The notes beneath the pieces are model-generated. The model saw only the letters and a program-made list of their open reading frames with translations, was not told the origin of the DNA and made no database searches. Of a stretch of 64,000 bases of DNA, positions 9,455-18,419 are shown piece after piece. Every line of letters begins with the position of its first letter. The stretch's first letter is position 1. This stretch comes from Nannocystis pusilla (lineage in GTDB: Bacteria; Myxococcota_A; Polyangia; Nannocystales; Nannocystaceae). The stretch is from NCBI RefSeq assembly GCF_020073745.1, contig NZ_JAIRAU010000001.1, positions 1,486,771 through 1,550,770 on the forward strand, in the 5' to 3' direction. A program made the position numbers and the translations under genes.

Positions 9455-10576
9455 ATGACGACATCTGAGTGGACCCGCCACCTGCGGCCCGCGCTAGCGG
9501 GACTCGACGTGTACGACATCGAGCCGGTACCGGTGAAGGCGCGCCTGGCCGCGAACGAGCTGGCCGAGCCGTGGCCCATGGAAGTGATGCAGGAGATCGG
9601 CAAGCGCGTGGCGCAGGTCGAGCTGGCCCGCTACCCCGACACGTCGGGGCGCAAGCTGCGGGCGCTGCTGGCCCAGCGCCACGGGGTCGAGCCCGACGCG
9701 GTGGTGATCGGCTGCGGCAGCGACGAGATCATCGGCTTCCTGCTCACCGCGCTCGGCGGGCGCCCGAGCGAGCCGAGCTTCCTCGTCGTGCCGACGCCGA
9801 CGTTCCACATGTACGGGCACGCGGCGCGCTGCCGCGGGATCGGCGTGCTCGAGGTGCCGCTCACCGAGGAGCTCGAGCTCGACGAGACGCTGATGCACGA
9901 GGCGCTCGACGTGGCCACGGGGGCGGCGCTGTGCTTCCTGGCCCGGCCGAACAACCCGACCAGCAGCCTGTGGGACGCGGCGGTGATCGAGCGGCTGATC
10001 GCGCGCCACCCGGGGACGGTGTTCGTGCTCGACGAGGCGTACATCTCGTACTCGCCGGGGTCGTCGCTGTGGCGCGCGGGGCTGCCCGACAACGTGGTCT
10101 ACATGTCGACGCTGTCGAAGATCGGGCTGGCGGCGCTGCGGGTCGGCTACTGCGTGGCCCCGCCGGCGCTGCGGCGGCCGCTCAACGTGGTCCGCAACCC
10201 GTACAACGTGTCGGCCACCAGCCAGGCGATCGCCGAGCTGGTGCTGACCAAGTTCGAGAACGTGCAGAAGACGCTGCTGAACCGCAGCATGGCGGCGCGG
10301 CAGAAGCTGGTCGGGATCCTCGGGCAGATCCCCAGGGCCAAGGTGTTCCCGGCCGCGGCCAACTTCGTGGTCGTCCGCCTCGACCCGGCCGGCGAGGCGA
10401 CGCGCGTGGCCGAGGCGCTGGCGCAGCGCGGGATCCTGGTCAAGGACGCCTCGGCGCTGCCGCGGCTGGCCGGCTGCCTGCGCGTCGGCGTCGGCACCAA
10501 CGCGGAGCTCGACCTCCTGGCCAAGGCGCTCGCCGAGGTCGTGCCGGGCTTCCCCGCGGCGAAGCCGGCGACCTGA
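9455..10576 (+). CDS. hisC: Histidinol-phosphate aminotransferase
   Basis: PLP enzyme that transfers the amino group from glutamate to imidazole-acetol phosphate in histidine synthesis. 373 residues. The ATG at 9455 is chosen over the one at 9449 because GGAGG at 9442-9446 is 8 bases from it but only 2 from the other. PLP features are 'PNNPTSS', 'LDEAYISYS' and the Schiff-base Lys in 'TLSKIGLAALRVGY' (about residue 222). It is co-directional with hisD. The start region carries the dispersed GACATG words. Confidence 0.95.
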   Translation: MTTSEWTRHLRPALAGLDVYDIEPVPVKARLAANELAEPWPMEVMQEIGKRVAQVELARYPDTSGRKLRALLAQRHGVEPDAVVIGCGSDEIIGFLLTALGGRPSEPSFLVVPTPTFHMYGHAARCRGIGVLEVPLTEELELDETLMHEALDVATGAALCFLARPNNPTSSLWDAAVIERLIARHPGTVFVLDEAYISYSPGSSLWRAGLPDNVVYMSTLSKIGLAALRVGYCVAPPALRRPLNVVRNPYNVSATSQAIAELVLTKFENVQKTLLNRSMAARQKLVGILGQIPRAKVFPAAANFVVVRLDPAGEATRVAEALAQRGILVKDASALPRLAGCLRVGVGTNAELDLLAKALAEVVPGFPAAKPAT

Positions 10577-10580
10577 TGCG

Positions 10581-10648
10581 CGGAGGACATGGCGAAGAGG
10601 GCATGTCCTGCAGGGCATGTCCTCTTCGGCATGTCCTTTGTGACATGC
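10581..10648. repeat. GGACATG hairpin cluster after hisC
   Basis: Contains GGACATG (10584-10590) facing CATGTCC (10601-10607) and a longer RNA hairpin from 10594 to 10625, AAGAGG...CCTCTT with two G-U pairs and a TGCA loop. Two more CATGTCC words follow. It directly follows the hisC stop, so a transcript-end role is plausible. There is no clear T-run. Confidence 0.6.
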
Positions 10649-10661
10649 GGGCCGCCGGCGC

Positions 10662-11972
10662 TCAGCGGCGGCGGCGGAGCGCGAGCAGGGCGAGTGTCCC
10701 GAGGGACATGACGAAGAGGCCATGGCCTTCGGCGCTGGACGTGCAGGCGCAGCCCTCGGCTTCCGAGGGCAGCAGGTCCGGGAGGCTCTCGTCGGGGGTG
10801 GCGGTGACGACGTGGGCGTGGGCGCGCGGGTTGCCGACGAGGTCGTGGGGGACGAGGACAAAGTTGTAGGTCTTGCCGTTGTCGAGGCCGTCGATGACGA
10901 CGGAGGTGGCGGAGAACGGGATGTGGTCGCTGCAGACGTGGGCCCAGTCGAGGGCGTGCAGGCTCGGGCTGACGCGGAGGTTGCAACTGCGGTCGCACAG
11001 GCCGTCGTCGGCGTTGTCGAGGCCGTCGTCGCAGGCCTCGCCGGCCTCGACCACGCCGTTGCCGCAGGTGTTCGGGTCGGTGACCTCGGGTGCGACGACG
11101 TCGACGGTGGAGAACGGCTGGTCGCCGCACAGGTTGCCGGCGGTGAAGTAGGCCTGGCCGTCGGGCGCATCGGTGGCCGCAGGCGCGGGGAAGTCGAGGC
11201 CGGGCGCGGCGCCGCCGTCGACCTCCTCGCACAGCACGCGGTAGCCCTGGATGTCGCCGGAGGTCGGGACGTTCCAGCTCAGCTCGACGGCACCGTTGCC
11301 TGGCTCGACGGTCAGGTCGGTGGCCTGGACGAGGGGCGGCTGGAAGTCGAACGCGAGCCTCGGGATCCCGGACAGGCCGGACAGGGCGTCGGTGGGGCCG
11401 ATAAAGAATTCGTCCTGCTGGCAGCCGCTGAACGCGTTCTCGCTGGGTGAGCACATCCACAGGCCGGCCTCGCCCGTGATCGGCGTGTCGCAGCTGGCCG
11501 AGGAGAGCCTGGTGTCGGAAAGGTGGATGCCGCGGCTGGGGCTCGTCGGGTCGACGCCGCTGGCCAGGAACAACGGGTGGAACGCGCCGGTGACGCCCGC
11601 GGCGAGGGCGGGGATCAGCTCGGCGAAGAGCTCGCCGCAGCGCCGGAACTGGCCGGCCAGCGCGGTCTCGGCGACCGCGCACTGGGTGCCGATGAAGCCA
11701 CGGAGTTGCCGGGCGTTGTCCTCGGACGGGTTGACCATCCGGAGGTCGATGCCGACCTGCTGGCCGCACTGGCAGCGAGCGCGGTTCAGGAACTGCAGGT
11801 GGTCCTTCTCCGTCATGGTGCGGACGCGATCGCCGGCCTCGTCGGTGACGAAATACTCGACGGTGAAGTCGGCCGGCTCGGGTAGCTCGGCGCGGGCGGT
11901 GCCGGGCAGGCACGGGGCGGCGAGGAAAACGGAGAGAGCCAACAGTCGCGAGCGAGCGGGAATGTCAGGCAT
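10662..11972 (-). CDS. Secreted fibronectin-like protein with MYXO-CTERM-type anchor
   Basis: 436 residues from the ATG at 11972, where a signal peptide begins ('LLALSVFLAAPCLPGTARA'). The N-terminal half is Cys-containing and unrecognised. Residues about 225-400 look like a fibronectin type III module ('GNGAVELSWNVPTSGDIQGY') interrupted by a Cys-rich 'CGNGVVEAGEACDDG' segment of the kind frequent in myxobacterial surface proteins. The C-terminus has Gly-Cys-x-Cys, a hydrophobic helix and 'LRRRR', the layout of the MYXO-CTERM sorting tail, so the protein is probably held on the cell surface. The tail-coding DNA includes a GACATG repeat and has a decayed copy about 1.5 kb away. Confidence 0.85.
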   Translation of the reverse strand: MPDIPARSRLLALSVFLAAPCLPGTARAELPEPADFTVEYFVTDEAGDRVRTMTEKDHLQFLNRARCQCGQQVGIDLRMVNPSEDNARQLRGFIGTQCAVAETALAGQFRRCGELFAELIPALAAGVTGAFHPLFLASGVDPTSPSRGIHLSDTRLSSASCDTPITGEAGLWMCSPSENAFSGCQQDEFFIGPTDALSGLSGIPRLAFDFQPPLVQATDLTVEPGNGAVELSWNVPTSGDIQGYRVLCEEVDGGAAPGLDFPAPAATDAPDGQAYFTAGNLCGDQPFSTVDVVAPEVTDPNTCGNGVVEAGEACDDGLDNADDGLCDRSCNLRVSPSLHALDWAHVCSDHIPFSATSVVIDGLDNGKTYNFVLVPHDLVGNPRAHAHVVTATPDESLPDLLPSEAEGCACTSSAEGHGLFVMSLGTLALLALRRRR

Positions 11973-12213
11973 GTCGGCGAAACCGTAGCCGCGCCGGCGT
12001 TGTTCCGCGAGCGAGGACGGTCGGGAGGCGAGCGTGCGACAGGTGGGATCGTGCGGGTCGCTCGCGCGGAGCGACGGAGCTCGTCCGCGCCCGGGCGGAC
12101 GGCGCGGGAGCGGTCGCACGGGCGGCAGCAGGTCGAGGAGGACGCGGGGGGATCGCACGGAGGCCCCGAGATTCAGGGGCCGGAGGGGCGGGCGGCAGCG
12201 CCTCGGACGCGCC

Positions 12214-12280
12214 TGGCGGCGGCAGGAGTGAGCAGGGGGAGTGTCCCGAGAGACGTGGCGAAGAGACCGTGTCCTTCGGG
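12214..12280 (-). pseudogene. Remnant copy of a MYXO-CTERM-type gene end
   Basis: About 60 bases closely match the 3' end of the gene at 10662 (compare 10681-10730). The minus-strand reading gives 'EGHGLFATSLGTLPLL' against 'EGHGLFVMSLGTLALL' in the intact gene. No arginine tail and no upstream domain remain. It looks like a leftover from a duplication. Confidence 0.55.
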
Positions 12281-12304
12281 ATCGATGATCCGGTGCGCGG
12301 TGCC

Positions 12305-12334
12305 GAGGAACATGTCGAAGAGGACATGTTCCTC
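12305..12334. repeat. Perfect GAACATGTC hairpin with GAAGAG loop
   Basis: GAGGAACATGTC (12305-12316) is the exact reverse complement of 12323-12334, with the loop GAAGAG. Another AACATGTCC follows at 12338. It lies 25 bases downstream of the stop of the minus-strand membrane-protein gene. The same loop and inner stem recur at 52101-52122. The rest of the 386-base gap (11973-12358) holds no supported gene. Confidence 0.7.
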
Positions 12335-12358
12335 ACAACATGTCCTCCTAGACAGCAA

Positions 12359-13504
12359 TCAATCGCGGCGGCGGCGCAGCGGGCCGAGGAGGAACGAGTA
12401 GAGGGCGATGCCGACGACGCCGAGGCCGGACACGCCGGCGAGCCACTTCGGGTAGCTGGTGTGCGGGCGGCCGCAGACGGTGTACCACTCGGCGCCGTCG
12501 CTCGGCGGTTCGGTGCAGGCGAACGAGTAGTCCTCGTCGAAGTCCTCGGCGCAGACGTACAGCCAGCGCGTGTGGCCGGTGATGTCGGTGGCCTCGACGT
12601 GGCACTGGCCGTAGGTCTGATGCATGCTCGTGCTGACGTGGTCCTCGGGCGTGAAGGTGGCCATGATCACGGCCAGGGTGGTGAAGTAGAGGACCGCGGC
12701 GGCGTGGAGGATCCGGTCGGCGCGCCGCGGCTCGGCCGGGGCGGCCTGCTTGCGGCCGCGCCAGATCAGGAGGCCGTACAGGGCGATCACGGTGACGAGG
12801 CCGATCGGGCCGGGGACGCCGCCGTCGAGCTGCTGGAGGACGTTGAGCTGGAGCATCATCAGCAGGGTGCTGAGGCCGCACACCAGCGCGAGCCCTTTGA
12901 AAAGGGTCTTGCCGCCGACGGTGGGGTCGCGGTCGGTGGCCTTGCCGAGCAGCCACGAGAAGGCGGCGACGAAGGTGATGACCCACATCGTGCTGCCGAT
13001 CGGGGCGCCGAGCAGGCGGCTGGCGATCGGGGCGTCGCTGTCGTGCCAGGTCCACCACAGGAACTTGGCGCCGGTGATGTCGTAGGGGGCGTAGAACAGG
13101 CTGCCGGCCAGGCCGGTGAGGGCGGCGCGGGCCAGCGGCGGCAGGCCGAGGCGCCACACCGACACCGTCGGGAAGTACATGAAGCAGACGTAGACGCAGG
13201 GGATGTACAGCGGCAGGCGCGGGGTGATCATGATCGTCCCCTGCGCCTGCCAGAAGTTGTCGACCAGCGGCAGGGCCATGAAGATCATGTCGTTGGCGGT
13301 GCCGGCCAGCAGCGCGCCGAACCACGCGAGGAGGTGCTTGCGCCGCTCGGCGCCCTGCTTCCACGCGTGCGTGAAGGCCAGGGCGGCGCAGGCGTAGAAG
13401 AGGTACTCGCCGAGGAGGAACGACGGCATGGTCGCCCAGTGGTCGGCGGGGCTGGTGAAGACGTGCCAGGGGATGTGCGGGGCGAGGTCCCAGGGGGCGA
13501 GCAT
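12359..13504 (-). CDS. Polytopic membrane protein in the sterol-type operon
   Basis: 381 residues with roughly eight hydrophobic segments, intact from an ATG. Distinct motifs are 'WWTWHDSDAPIASRLLG' followed by 'GSTMWVITF', and an extracytoplasmic Cys-containing loop near the C-terminus (about residues 310-355), then a last helix and a basic tail. I do not recognise a named enzyme family with certainty; the WWTWHD motif hints at a conserved integral-membrane family. It is the last gene behind the C5-desaturase-type gene (60 bases apart), so a role linked to sterol or other isoprenoid lipid handling is inferred from context only. Confidence 0.75.
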   Translation of the reverse strand: MLAPWDLAPHIPWHVFTSPADHWATMPSFLLGEYLFYACAALAFTHAWKQGAERRKHLLAWFGALLAGTANDMIFMALPLVDNFWQAQGTIMITPRLPLYIPCVYVCFMYFPTVSVWRLGLPPLARAALTGLAGSLFYAPYDITGAKFLWWTWHDSDAPIASRLLGAPIGSTMWVITFVAAFSWLLGKATDRDPTVGGKTLFKGLALVCGLSTLLMMLQLNVLQQLDGGVPGPIGLVTVIALYGLLIWRGRKQAAPAEPRRADRILHAAAVLYFTTLAVIMATFTPEDHVSTSMHQTYGQCHVEATDITGHTRWLYVCAEDFDEDYSFACTEPPSDGAEWYTVCGRPHTSYPKWLAGVSGLGVVGIALYSFLLGPLRRRRD

Positions 13505-13564
13505 GTGGTGCCGATCGTGGCTTCGTGATTCTGGCGGAGGTGAGTCGCGTCGTCGCGGCCGAGG

Positions 13565-14386
13565 TTACTTGTACTCGACGAAGCCGTCGTCGGTGTTTCC
13601 ACCCCCGTCAGACCCGGAGGGTCGTGAAGACAGGCCGCGGCCGCCGTAGACGTCGGCGCCGTAGCGGCGGTTCTTGCGGCGCAGGGTGCCGTGGACCCGG
13701 TCCCAGAACAGCAGGCACTGGCCGAAGTTGCAGTGGAAGTGGGCGTGGTGGTCGTCGTGGAAGGTGGTCGGGCCCTGCCACGGCCAGCGCGAGCTCAGCT
13801 TCACGCCCGAGTGGTCGATGATGTTGAAGACGAGGATGTAGACGAAGACGGTGATCGCCGTGAGGTAGTAGATCGGCAGGACGAACATCGGGACGAAGGT
13901 GACGCTCTGGAACGTCAAGAACTCGACCGGGTGCATCGCCGTGACGACGAACGGGGTGGTGGCGACGTAGCGGTGGTGCCACGAGTGGACCTGGCGGAAC
14001 ACCAGCTTGTGGTGCATCAGCCGGTGGGCCCAGTAGGCCAGGTAGTCGACCGTGAAGAAGAACGCGACGCTGCTGACGATGAACGACAGCCAGCCGTGCT
14101 CCGCGAACTCGAAGTAGATGCCGGTCGGCAGGCCGCGGTCGAGCGCCCAGATGAACGTGCCCGACAGCAAGCCGCCGAGGGTCATGTTCATGGTGGTGAG
14201 CCGCATCGCCTGGCGCTGCTGCTCGGGCCGCAGCCAGCGCTTCGGCTGGCACTTCCAGGTCTCCGGCTCGTGGCGCCGGAGGACGTAGTAGCGGACGTGG
14301 TAGTAGCCGGCGACGCCCCAGACGATGACGAGGCCGCCGACGATCGACCAGAAGACGAGGACGAGCCAGCGCAGGAACTCGTCCAT
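13565..14386 (-). CDS. C5-sterol-desaturase-type fatty acid hydroxylase superfamily enzyme
   Basis: 273-residue membrane-bound di-iron oxygenase. The three histidine clusters are complete: H121-x3-HH126, H134-x2-HH138 and H210-x2-HH214. The stretch after the second cluster ('TPFVVTAMHPVEF') and the end 'NFGQCLLFWDRVHG' resemble lathosterol oxidase/ERG3 more than bacterial hopanoid or fatty-acid hydroxylases. About four hydrophobic segments surround the clusters. It starts 2 bases after the stop of the Rieske-SCP2 gene, so the two are surely co-translated. The likely reaction is desaturation or hydroxylation of a sterol ring in the inner membrane; the substrate is inferred. Confidence 0.88.
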   Translation of the reverse strand: MDEFLRWLVLVFWSIVGGLVIVWGVAGYYHVRYYVLRRHEPETWKCQPKRWLRPEQQRQAMRLTTMNMTLGGLLSGTFIWALDRGLPTGIYFEFAEHGWLSFIVSSVAFFFTVDYLAYWAHRLMHHKLVFRQVHSWHHRYVATTPFVVTAMHPVEFLTFQSVTFVPMFVLPIYYLTAITVFVYILVFNIIDHSGVKLSSRWPWQGPTTFHDDHHAHFHCNFGQCLLFWDRVHGTLRRKNRRYGADVYGGRGLSSRPSGSDGGGNTDDGFVEYK

Positions 14387-14388
14387 GT

Positions 14389-15888
14389 TCAGACCGCGGC
14401 GTCGAGGGGGAACAGGCGCTGCATCTTCATGGCCAGGCGCACGGGGCCGCGCAGGCGGCCGCGGCCGGTGGAGAAGGCGCGGGCGCCGTTGAGCTCGCCG
14501 TTGATCATGAGGAGGTAGTCGTCGGCCGACATCTCGATGGTGATGGTCGGCGCGGGGTGGGTGCCGGCGACCGACTGGACGCTGCCGTCCTTGATCTCGG
14601 CGAAGTAGGCGCAGGCCTTGTCACCGGTGAGCACCCACTGGATGACGGCCTGCAGGTCGCCGGCGGCCGAGGGGTTGAAGCGCCGCTCGAGGCTGTCGAA
14701 GTAGTCGCCGACCGAGGCGAACTTGCTGGTGGCGGCGACGGGCCGCGGCTTGCGCGGGCCGAGGTCGATGAGGTGCGCGTCGAGGCCGGCGTCGTTGTTG
14801 TTGCTGTTGTCGTCGCTGCCGTTGCTGTTGGCGGCGGGGGCCTGCGAGCGGGCGCGCAGCCAGCCCTTCAGCTTGGCGATCGCGGTGATCGGCTGGGCGG
14901 CCGGGGCCGGGCCGGCCGCGGGCTGGGCGGCGGCCTCGGGGTAGTCGTAGAACTGGCGGCACCAGCGGCGGTAGCGACCGATCGGTCCGTCGCCGCCGGC
15001 GAGCATCGGCTTGTCGAGGTAGGCCTTGTTCTCCCAGATCGGGAAGTCCTTGGGGAAGTCGGCCAAAAACGCCTTGTAGAAGATGTCCTCGATCTCGCGC
15101 GTGTAGCCCTCGTCGGGCATCTGCCGGATGTTGCTGACGCCGAAGATGGCGATCGTGTCCTCGTCGATCGGGGTCGGGTAGATCCGCTGGCGCGTGCGCA
15201 TCTCCGAGGTCAGCACGGTGGTCTGCGAGACGATCTGGCCGATGCCGTGCAGCTTGACGTCGAGCTGGACGTCGTTGAACTCGTCGGGCATGTCGATCGG
15301 CGCGCCCGAAGCTTCCATGTGGAGGACGACGCGCATGAAGTGGCCCTCCTGCTCGACCGAGAGCACGTCGGTGCGGCCGACGTGGTGCACGGGGCCGAGG
15401 TGCGAGCAGTCGACGGTGTTCTCCGCGACCTCCTGCGGGTGCGAGCGCACGACCCAGCGCACGGTCTTGTTGCCGGTCCAGCCGTCCTCGTCGAGCACGG
15501 GGATCTCGTAGGTCGGCGCTTGTCCTTTGGGGCAGTACCAGGCCAGGATGACGCCGTTCTGCTCGCGCACGTGCCAGGTGCGCACGGCGGCCTTCGGCGG
15601 GATCTTCGGCGCGTAGGGGACGTCGACGACCACGCCGTCGCTGCGGAAGCCCCAGTCGTGGAACGGGCAGCGCAGGCACTCGCCCTTGACGTGGCCGCCG
15701 CCGAGGTGCGCGCCGAGGTGCGGGCACACCTTGTCGACCGCGGCCAGCACGCCAGACTCGGTGCGGAACAGGACGATGTCCTGGCCGAAGTAATGGAAGG
15801 TCTTGACCTGCCCGGGGGCTACATCCTCAGGGAAGCCGATGACGAACCAACCACGCGGAAACGAGGGGAAAGGAAAACGAGCGCCCAC
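14389..15888 (-). CDS. Rieske oxygenase fused to an SCP2 sterol-carrier domain
   Basis: 499 residues, GTG start. Residues 1-115 form a Rieske [2Fe-2S] domain with C55-x-H57 and C74-x2-H77. The mononuclear iron motif N157-x2-D160-x2-H163-x4-H168 follows in the catalytic domain. Residues about 320-385 are a low-complexity linker (S/N/D/A-rich). Residues about 385-495 match the SCP2/sterol-carrier fold ('VIQWVLTGDKACAYFAEIKD', 'TITIEMSADDYLLMINGELN'). Family knowledge: Rieske enzymes act on sterols as cholesterol 7-desaturase (Neverland/DAF-36) and as the bacterial C-4 demethylase SdmA. The attached carrier domain and the adjacent sterol-desaturase-type gene make a sterol substrate likely. A reductase partner is not encoded nearby. 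Confidence 0.9.
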   Translation of the reverse strand: MGARFPFPSFPRGWFVIGFPEDVAPGQVKTFHYFGQDIVLFRTESGVLAAVDKVCPHLGAHLGGGHVKGECLRCPFHDWGFRSDGVVVDVPYAPKIPPKAAVRTWHVREQNGVILAWYCPKGQAPTYEIPVLDEDGWTGNKTVRWVVRSHPQEVAENTVDCSHLGPVHHVGRTDVLSVEQEGHFMRVVLHMEASGAPIDMPDEFNDVQLDVKLHGIGQIVSQTTVLTSEMRTRQRIYPTPIDEDTIAIFGVSNIRQMPDEGYTREIEDIFYKAFLADFPKDFPIWENKAYLDKPMLAGGDGPIGRYRRWCRQFYDYPEAAAQPAAGPAPAAQPITAIAKLKGWLRARSQAPAANSNGSDDNSNNNDAGLDAHLIDLGPRKPRPVAATSKFASVGDYFDSLERRFNPSAAGDLQAVIQWVLTGDKACAYFAEIKDGSVQSVAGTHPAPTITIEMSADDYLLMINGELNGARAFSTGRGRLRGPVRLAMKMQRLFPLDAAV

Positions 15889-16008
15889 GGCCGCACACGG
15901 TACCGGCGCGCGTCTCGCGAATCAATGCGGCGATCGTCCGAGGATGGCGCGTGGGCGCCCGCCCCCATTCGGGGGGCGTCCGCGGGGCGCTGCCGCGCCT
16001 AAACAAAA

Positions 16009-16032
16009 GGCCAGGTCTCGAAAGACCTGGCC
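16009..16032 (-). terminator. Rho-independent terminator
   Basis: A perfect 10-bp stem (GGCCAGGTCT at 16009-16018 with 16023-16032) encloses a TTCG loop on the minus strand and is followed there by TTTTGTTT. It lies about 45 bases past the stop of the minus-strand membrane-protein gene at 16079 and separates it from the Rieske operon. Confidence 0.9.
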
Positions 16033-16078
16033 CAAAGATCCTGGCTGAAAAGACCGGCGCGGACGGCCGGGAGACCGC

Positions 16079-16804
16079 TCAGGCGCGGAGCCAGCGGCCG
16101 AGCGGGCGGGCGAACGCGAGGGGGACCAGCAGCATGAGCGAGGCGAGCAGGGCGAAGCCGGGCCCGTGGAGGATCAGGCTGCCGCCGGGGGTGGTGAGGA
16201 AGTAGCCGTGCGTGGGGGCGCCGAACAGGCCGAGGCCGTCGGCGAGGGCGATCGCGCCCGCGCCACCCGCGGCGAGCAGGCCCCAGGTGCGGGCCCGGAC
16301 CAGGCCGACGATGCCGGCGACGCCGAGGCCGAGCGCGACCAGGTGCAGCAGCTCGGGCCGCGGGCCGAGGGTGAAGAGGATGAGGAAGGGCAGCGACATG
16401 CCGGCCGACTTGATCGCCCGCCGCATGAGGATCAGCGACTCCTCCTGGAAGTTGTAGCGCTCGACGCAGGTCTCGCTGCGCTCGTAGCGGGCCGCCATGC
16501 CCTCGCCGCCGAGGAACAGCGCGACCAGCACGTGCGAGATGCCGAACACCAGGAGCGTGGGCTCGGGGCCGGTCTGCGGCAGGGCCAGCAGGGAGAAGGC
16601 CCCGAACTGGCCGAGGCCGATGGCGAACCACCGCGCCCAGAACCACTCGGCGGCGACCCCGACGAAGGCCACGCCGTAGACCGCGGCGAGCGCGGCGTAG
16701 CAGGCGTACAGGTCTTCCGGGCCGACCAGGGCGACGAGCAGGAAATTCCAGAAGTAGAGGCTCAGCAGGAGGAGGGAGATCGCGCGTCGGATGCCGAGGA
16801 ACAT
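16079..16804 (-). CDS. Polytopic membrane protein, unknown
   Basis: 241 residues from the ATG at 16804 (an in-frame ATG five codons upstream is possible). Six to seven hydrophobic segments are visible, with a short cytoplasmic-looking basic stretch 'MAARYERSETCVERYNFQEE' in the middle. No family motif is recognised. It is transcribed toward the Rieske/desaturase operon but separated from it by a strong terminator, so it is a separate unit. Confidence 0.75.
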   Translation of the reverse strand: MFLGIRRAISLLLLSLYFWNFLLVALVGPEDLYACYAALAAVYGVAFVGVAAEWFWARWFAIGLGQFGAFSLLALPQTGPEPTLLVFGISHVLVALFLGGEGMAARYERSETCVERYNFQEESLILMRRAIKSAGMSLPFLILFTLGPRPELLHLVALGLGVAGIVGLVRARTWGLLAAGGAGAIALADGLGLFGAPTHGYFLTTPGGSLILHGPGFALLASLMLLVPLAFARPLGRWLRA

Positions 16805-16819
16805 GGTGGAGTGTCGCAA

Positions 16820-17202
16820 AGCCTACGCCCGCCGCGGGGCCGGTGCAACGACGGCGGAGGCCGCGCGCGAGCCGGCCGGCCGCTCCAGGCCGGGACCGGT
16901 GGCTCCGGAGGGACCAGGGAGATGTCTCTTCAGACAGGTGAGTGGCCGGCGCGCGGGCGCGCAGGTCACGGGCAGACGCCTGCGGGCGGGCTCGGCCGCC
17001 GGCGAAGCGCCCGGCCCGTCGCGGCGTGCGTGAGCGACGGGCGCTCGGAGAGGGCTCCAGGTCGCAGATCCCGACCGCGGCCTGGCGCCGGCCGGGCGGG
17101 CAGGCGAGGACATGCTTTTATAGACATGTCCGCATGGTCATGTCGTTGCGGCGAGCGGCGCGGCGGAATGTGTCACTGTCACGAGAAGCCGTGAAAGGCG
17201 TG
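16820..17202. other. Intergenic region with two GACATG-family hairpins
   Basis: No gene is supported. TGTCT (16923-16927) pairs with AGACA (16932-16936) around CTTC. GGACATG (17108-17114) pairs with CATGTCC (17125-17131) around an A/T-rich loop, followed by GCATGGTCATGTCG. The second lies about 70 bases past the stop of the next minus-strand lipoprotein gene. Confidence 0.5.
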
Positions 17203-18171
17203 TCACTGGCACGAGAGGTGGACGTCGATGACCTCGCCGACGCGCTCGTGGCCGCGGCTGTCGCGGAAGCTGAAGGCGGCGCGCTCGATCTCGCAGTTGG
17301 AGCGGGCGTCGCAGCGGGCGTCCTTGCGGTAGGTGAGGCCGATGGCGATGACGCCGGCGTCGGCGACGGGCGTCAGCTCCCACGGGGTCGAGCGCCGGTC
17401 GGCGTTGTGGTCGGCCCAGAGGAGGAGGCGGGCGAAGCCGGGGTCGCTGGCGGAGATCCGTCCGTCGCGGTCGTGGTCGAGCTCGGCGAGGGCGGTGAAG
17501 CCGTTGTCGGCCAGGCTGCCGCGGCGCAGCACGGTGGCGCTGCCGAACAGCTCGCGGCCGGCCTCGATCGCGCCCGAGCCGTCGCGGTCGAACGCGAGCC
17601 ACGGGGTGGCGGCCGTCGGCCAGTCGGTGGCGCCGCAGGCCGGGCCGAGGTCGAAGCTGGCGGCCGAGCTGTCGTAACGGACAGGTTCGCTGCCGAAGCT
17701 CAGGACCAGCGGCGTGGTGGTGCCGCCCTCCTCGCAGTTGTCGACCCACTGCGGCCGGCCCTCGCTGTCGAGCTCGCAGACGACGCAGTCGTCGCTGGGC
17801 TCCGGGGTGCAGACCGGCTCGTCGAGGCACGGGCCCCAGAAGAGCTTCGGCTCGGGGTAGGCGTCGTCGCTGGCGCAGTACTGGATGCCGCCCTCGCAGG
17901 TTCGGCTGTGGCCGTAGAGCTCCCAGGTGCACTCCGCGTCCTCCGGGGCCGCGTCGGTGGTGCTGACGACTTCGCCGTGGTCGGTGGTCTCGGCCTGCTC
18001 GGTGGTCTCGACCTCGCCGTGGTCGGTGGTCTCGGCGTCGCCCTCGGTGGCGCCCTCGGTGGCGGCCACGTTGCTGCCGTTGCTCGTGTCGCCGGGCTCG
18101 GGCTTGCTGTCACAGGCGATCAGGGCGGGGGTGAGCGCGAGGGCGGCGAGGGTAAGGACGGTGCGAGTCAT
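17203..18171 (-). CDS. Lipoprotein with EF-hand-like calcium loops
   Basis: 322 residues from the ATG at 18171. Lipobox 'LTPALIACDS', then a linker rich in Thr/Glu/Asp containing the duplicated unit 'ETTDHGEVE/V'. The mature domain has Cys pairs in its first third. Further on are two Asp-rich loops, 'DRDGSGAIEAG' and 'DHDRDGRISASD', which match the EF-hand/dockerin calcium loop pattern D-x-D-x-D/S-G-x-I. This suggests a calcium-stabilised periplasmic or surface protein. Partner genes are not evident. Confidence 0.82.
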   Translation of the reverse strand: MTRTVLTLAALALTPALIACDSKPEPGDTSNGSNVAATEGATEGDAETTDHGEVETTEQAETTDHGEVVSTTDAAPEDAECTWELYGHSRTCEGGIQYCASDDAYPEPKLFWGPCLDEPVCTPEPSDDCVVCELDSEGRPQWVDNCEEGGTTTPLVLSFGSEPVRYDSSAASFDLGPACGATDWPTAATPWLAFDRDGSGAIEAGRELFGSATVLRRGSLADNGFTALAELDHDRDGRISASDPGFARLLLWADHNADRRSTPWELTPVADAGVIAIGLTYRKDARCDARSNCEIERAAFSFRDSRGHERVGEVIDVHLSCQ

Positions 18172-18419
18172 GCCCGGGTCGAAAAGCGAGCTCCGTGCCA
18201 TGGCGAGATCGTTGAGGAATTATCGCACGACCGGGCGACCGGCGCCCGCGGCGCGACAGCGCTGTCGTGCATGCGGTCATGAACACGGCGAGCCTGACGC
18301 AGAGGCCGTGGTGCGGCGCCAGGTCGGGGGAGTCGAGGCGCAGCGACGCGTGACGGCGAGCTCGCGCGCAGCGTCACGCGTCAGGCCGCAGGCCGTCGAG
18401 CGGGGGCCGAAGGACGAGC

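Noticed and set aside
10722..11450. Plus-strand frame opposite the MYXO-CTERM-like gene
   Set aside because: It is Gly/Val/Ala shadow sequence; the minus frame has signal peptide, Cys pattern and anchor.
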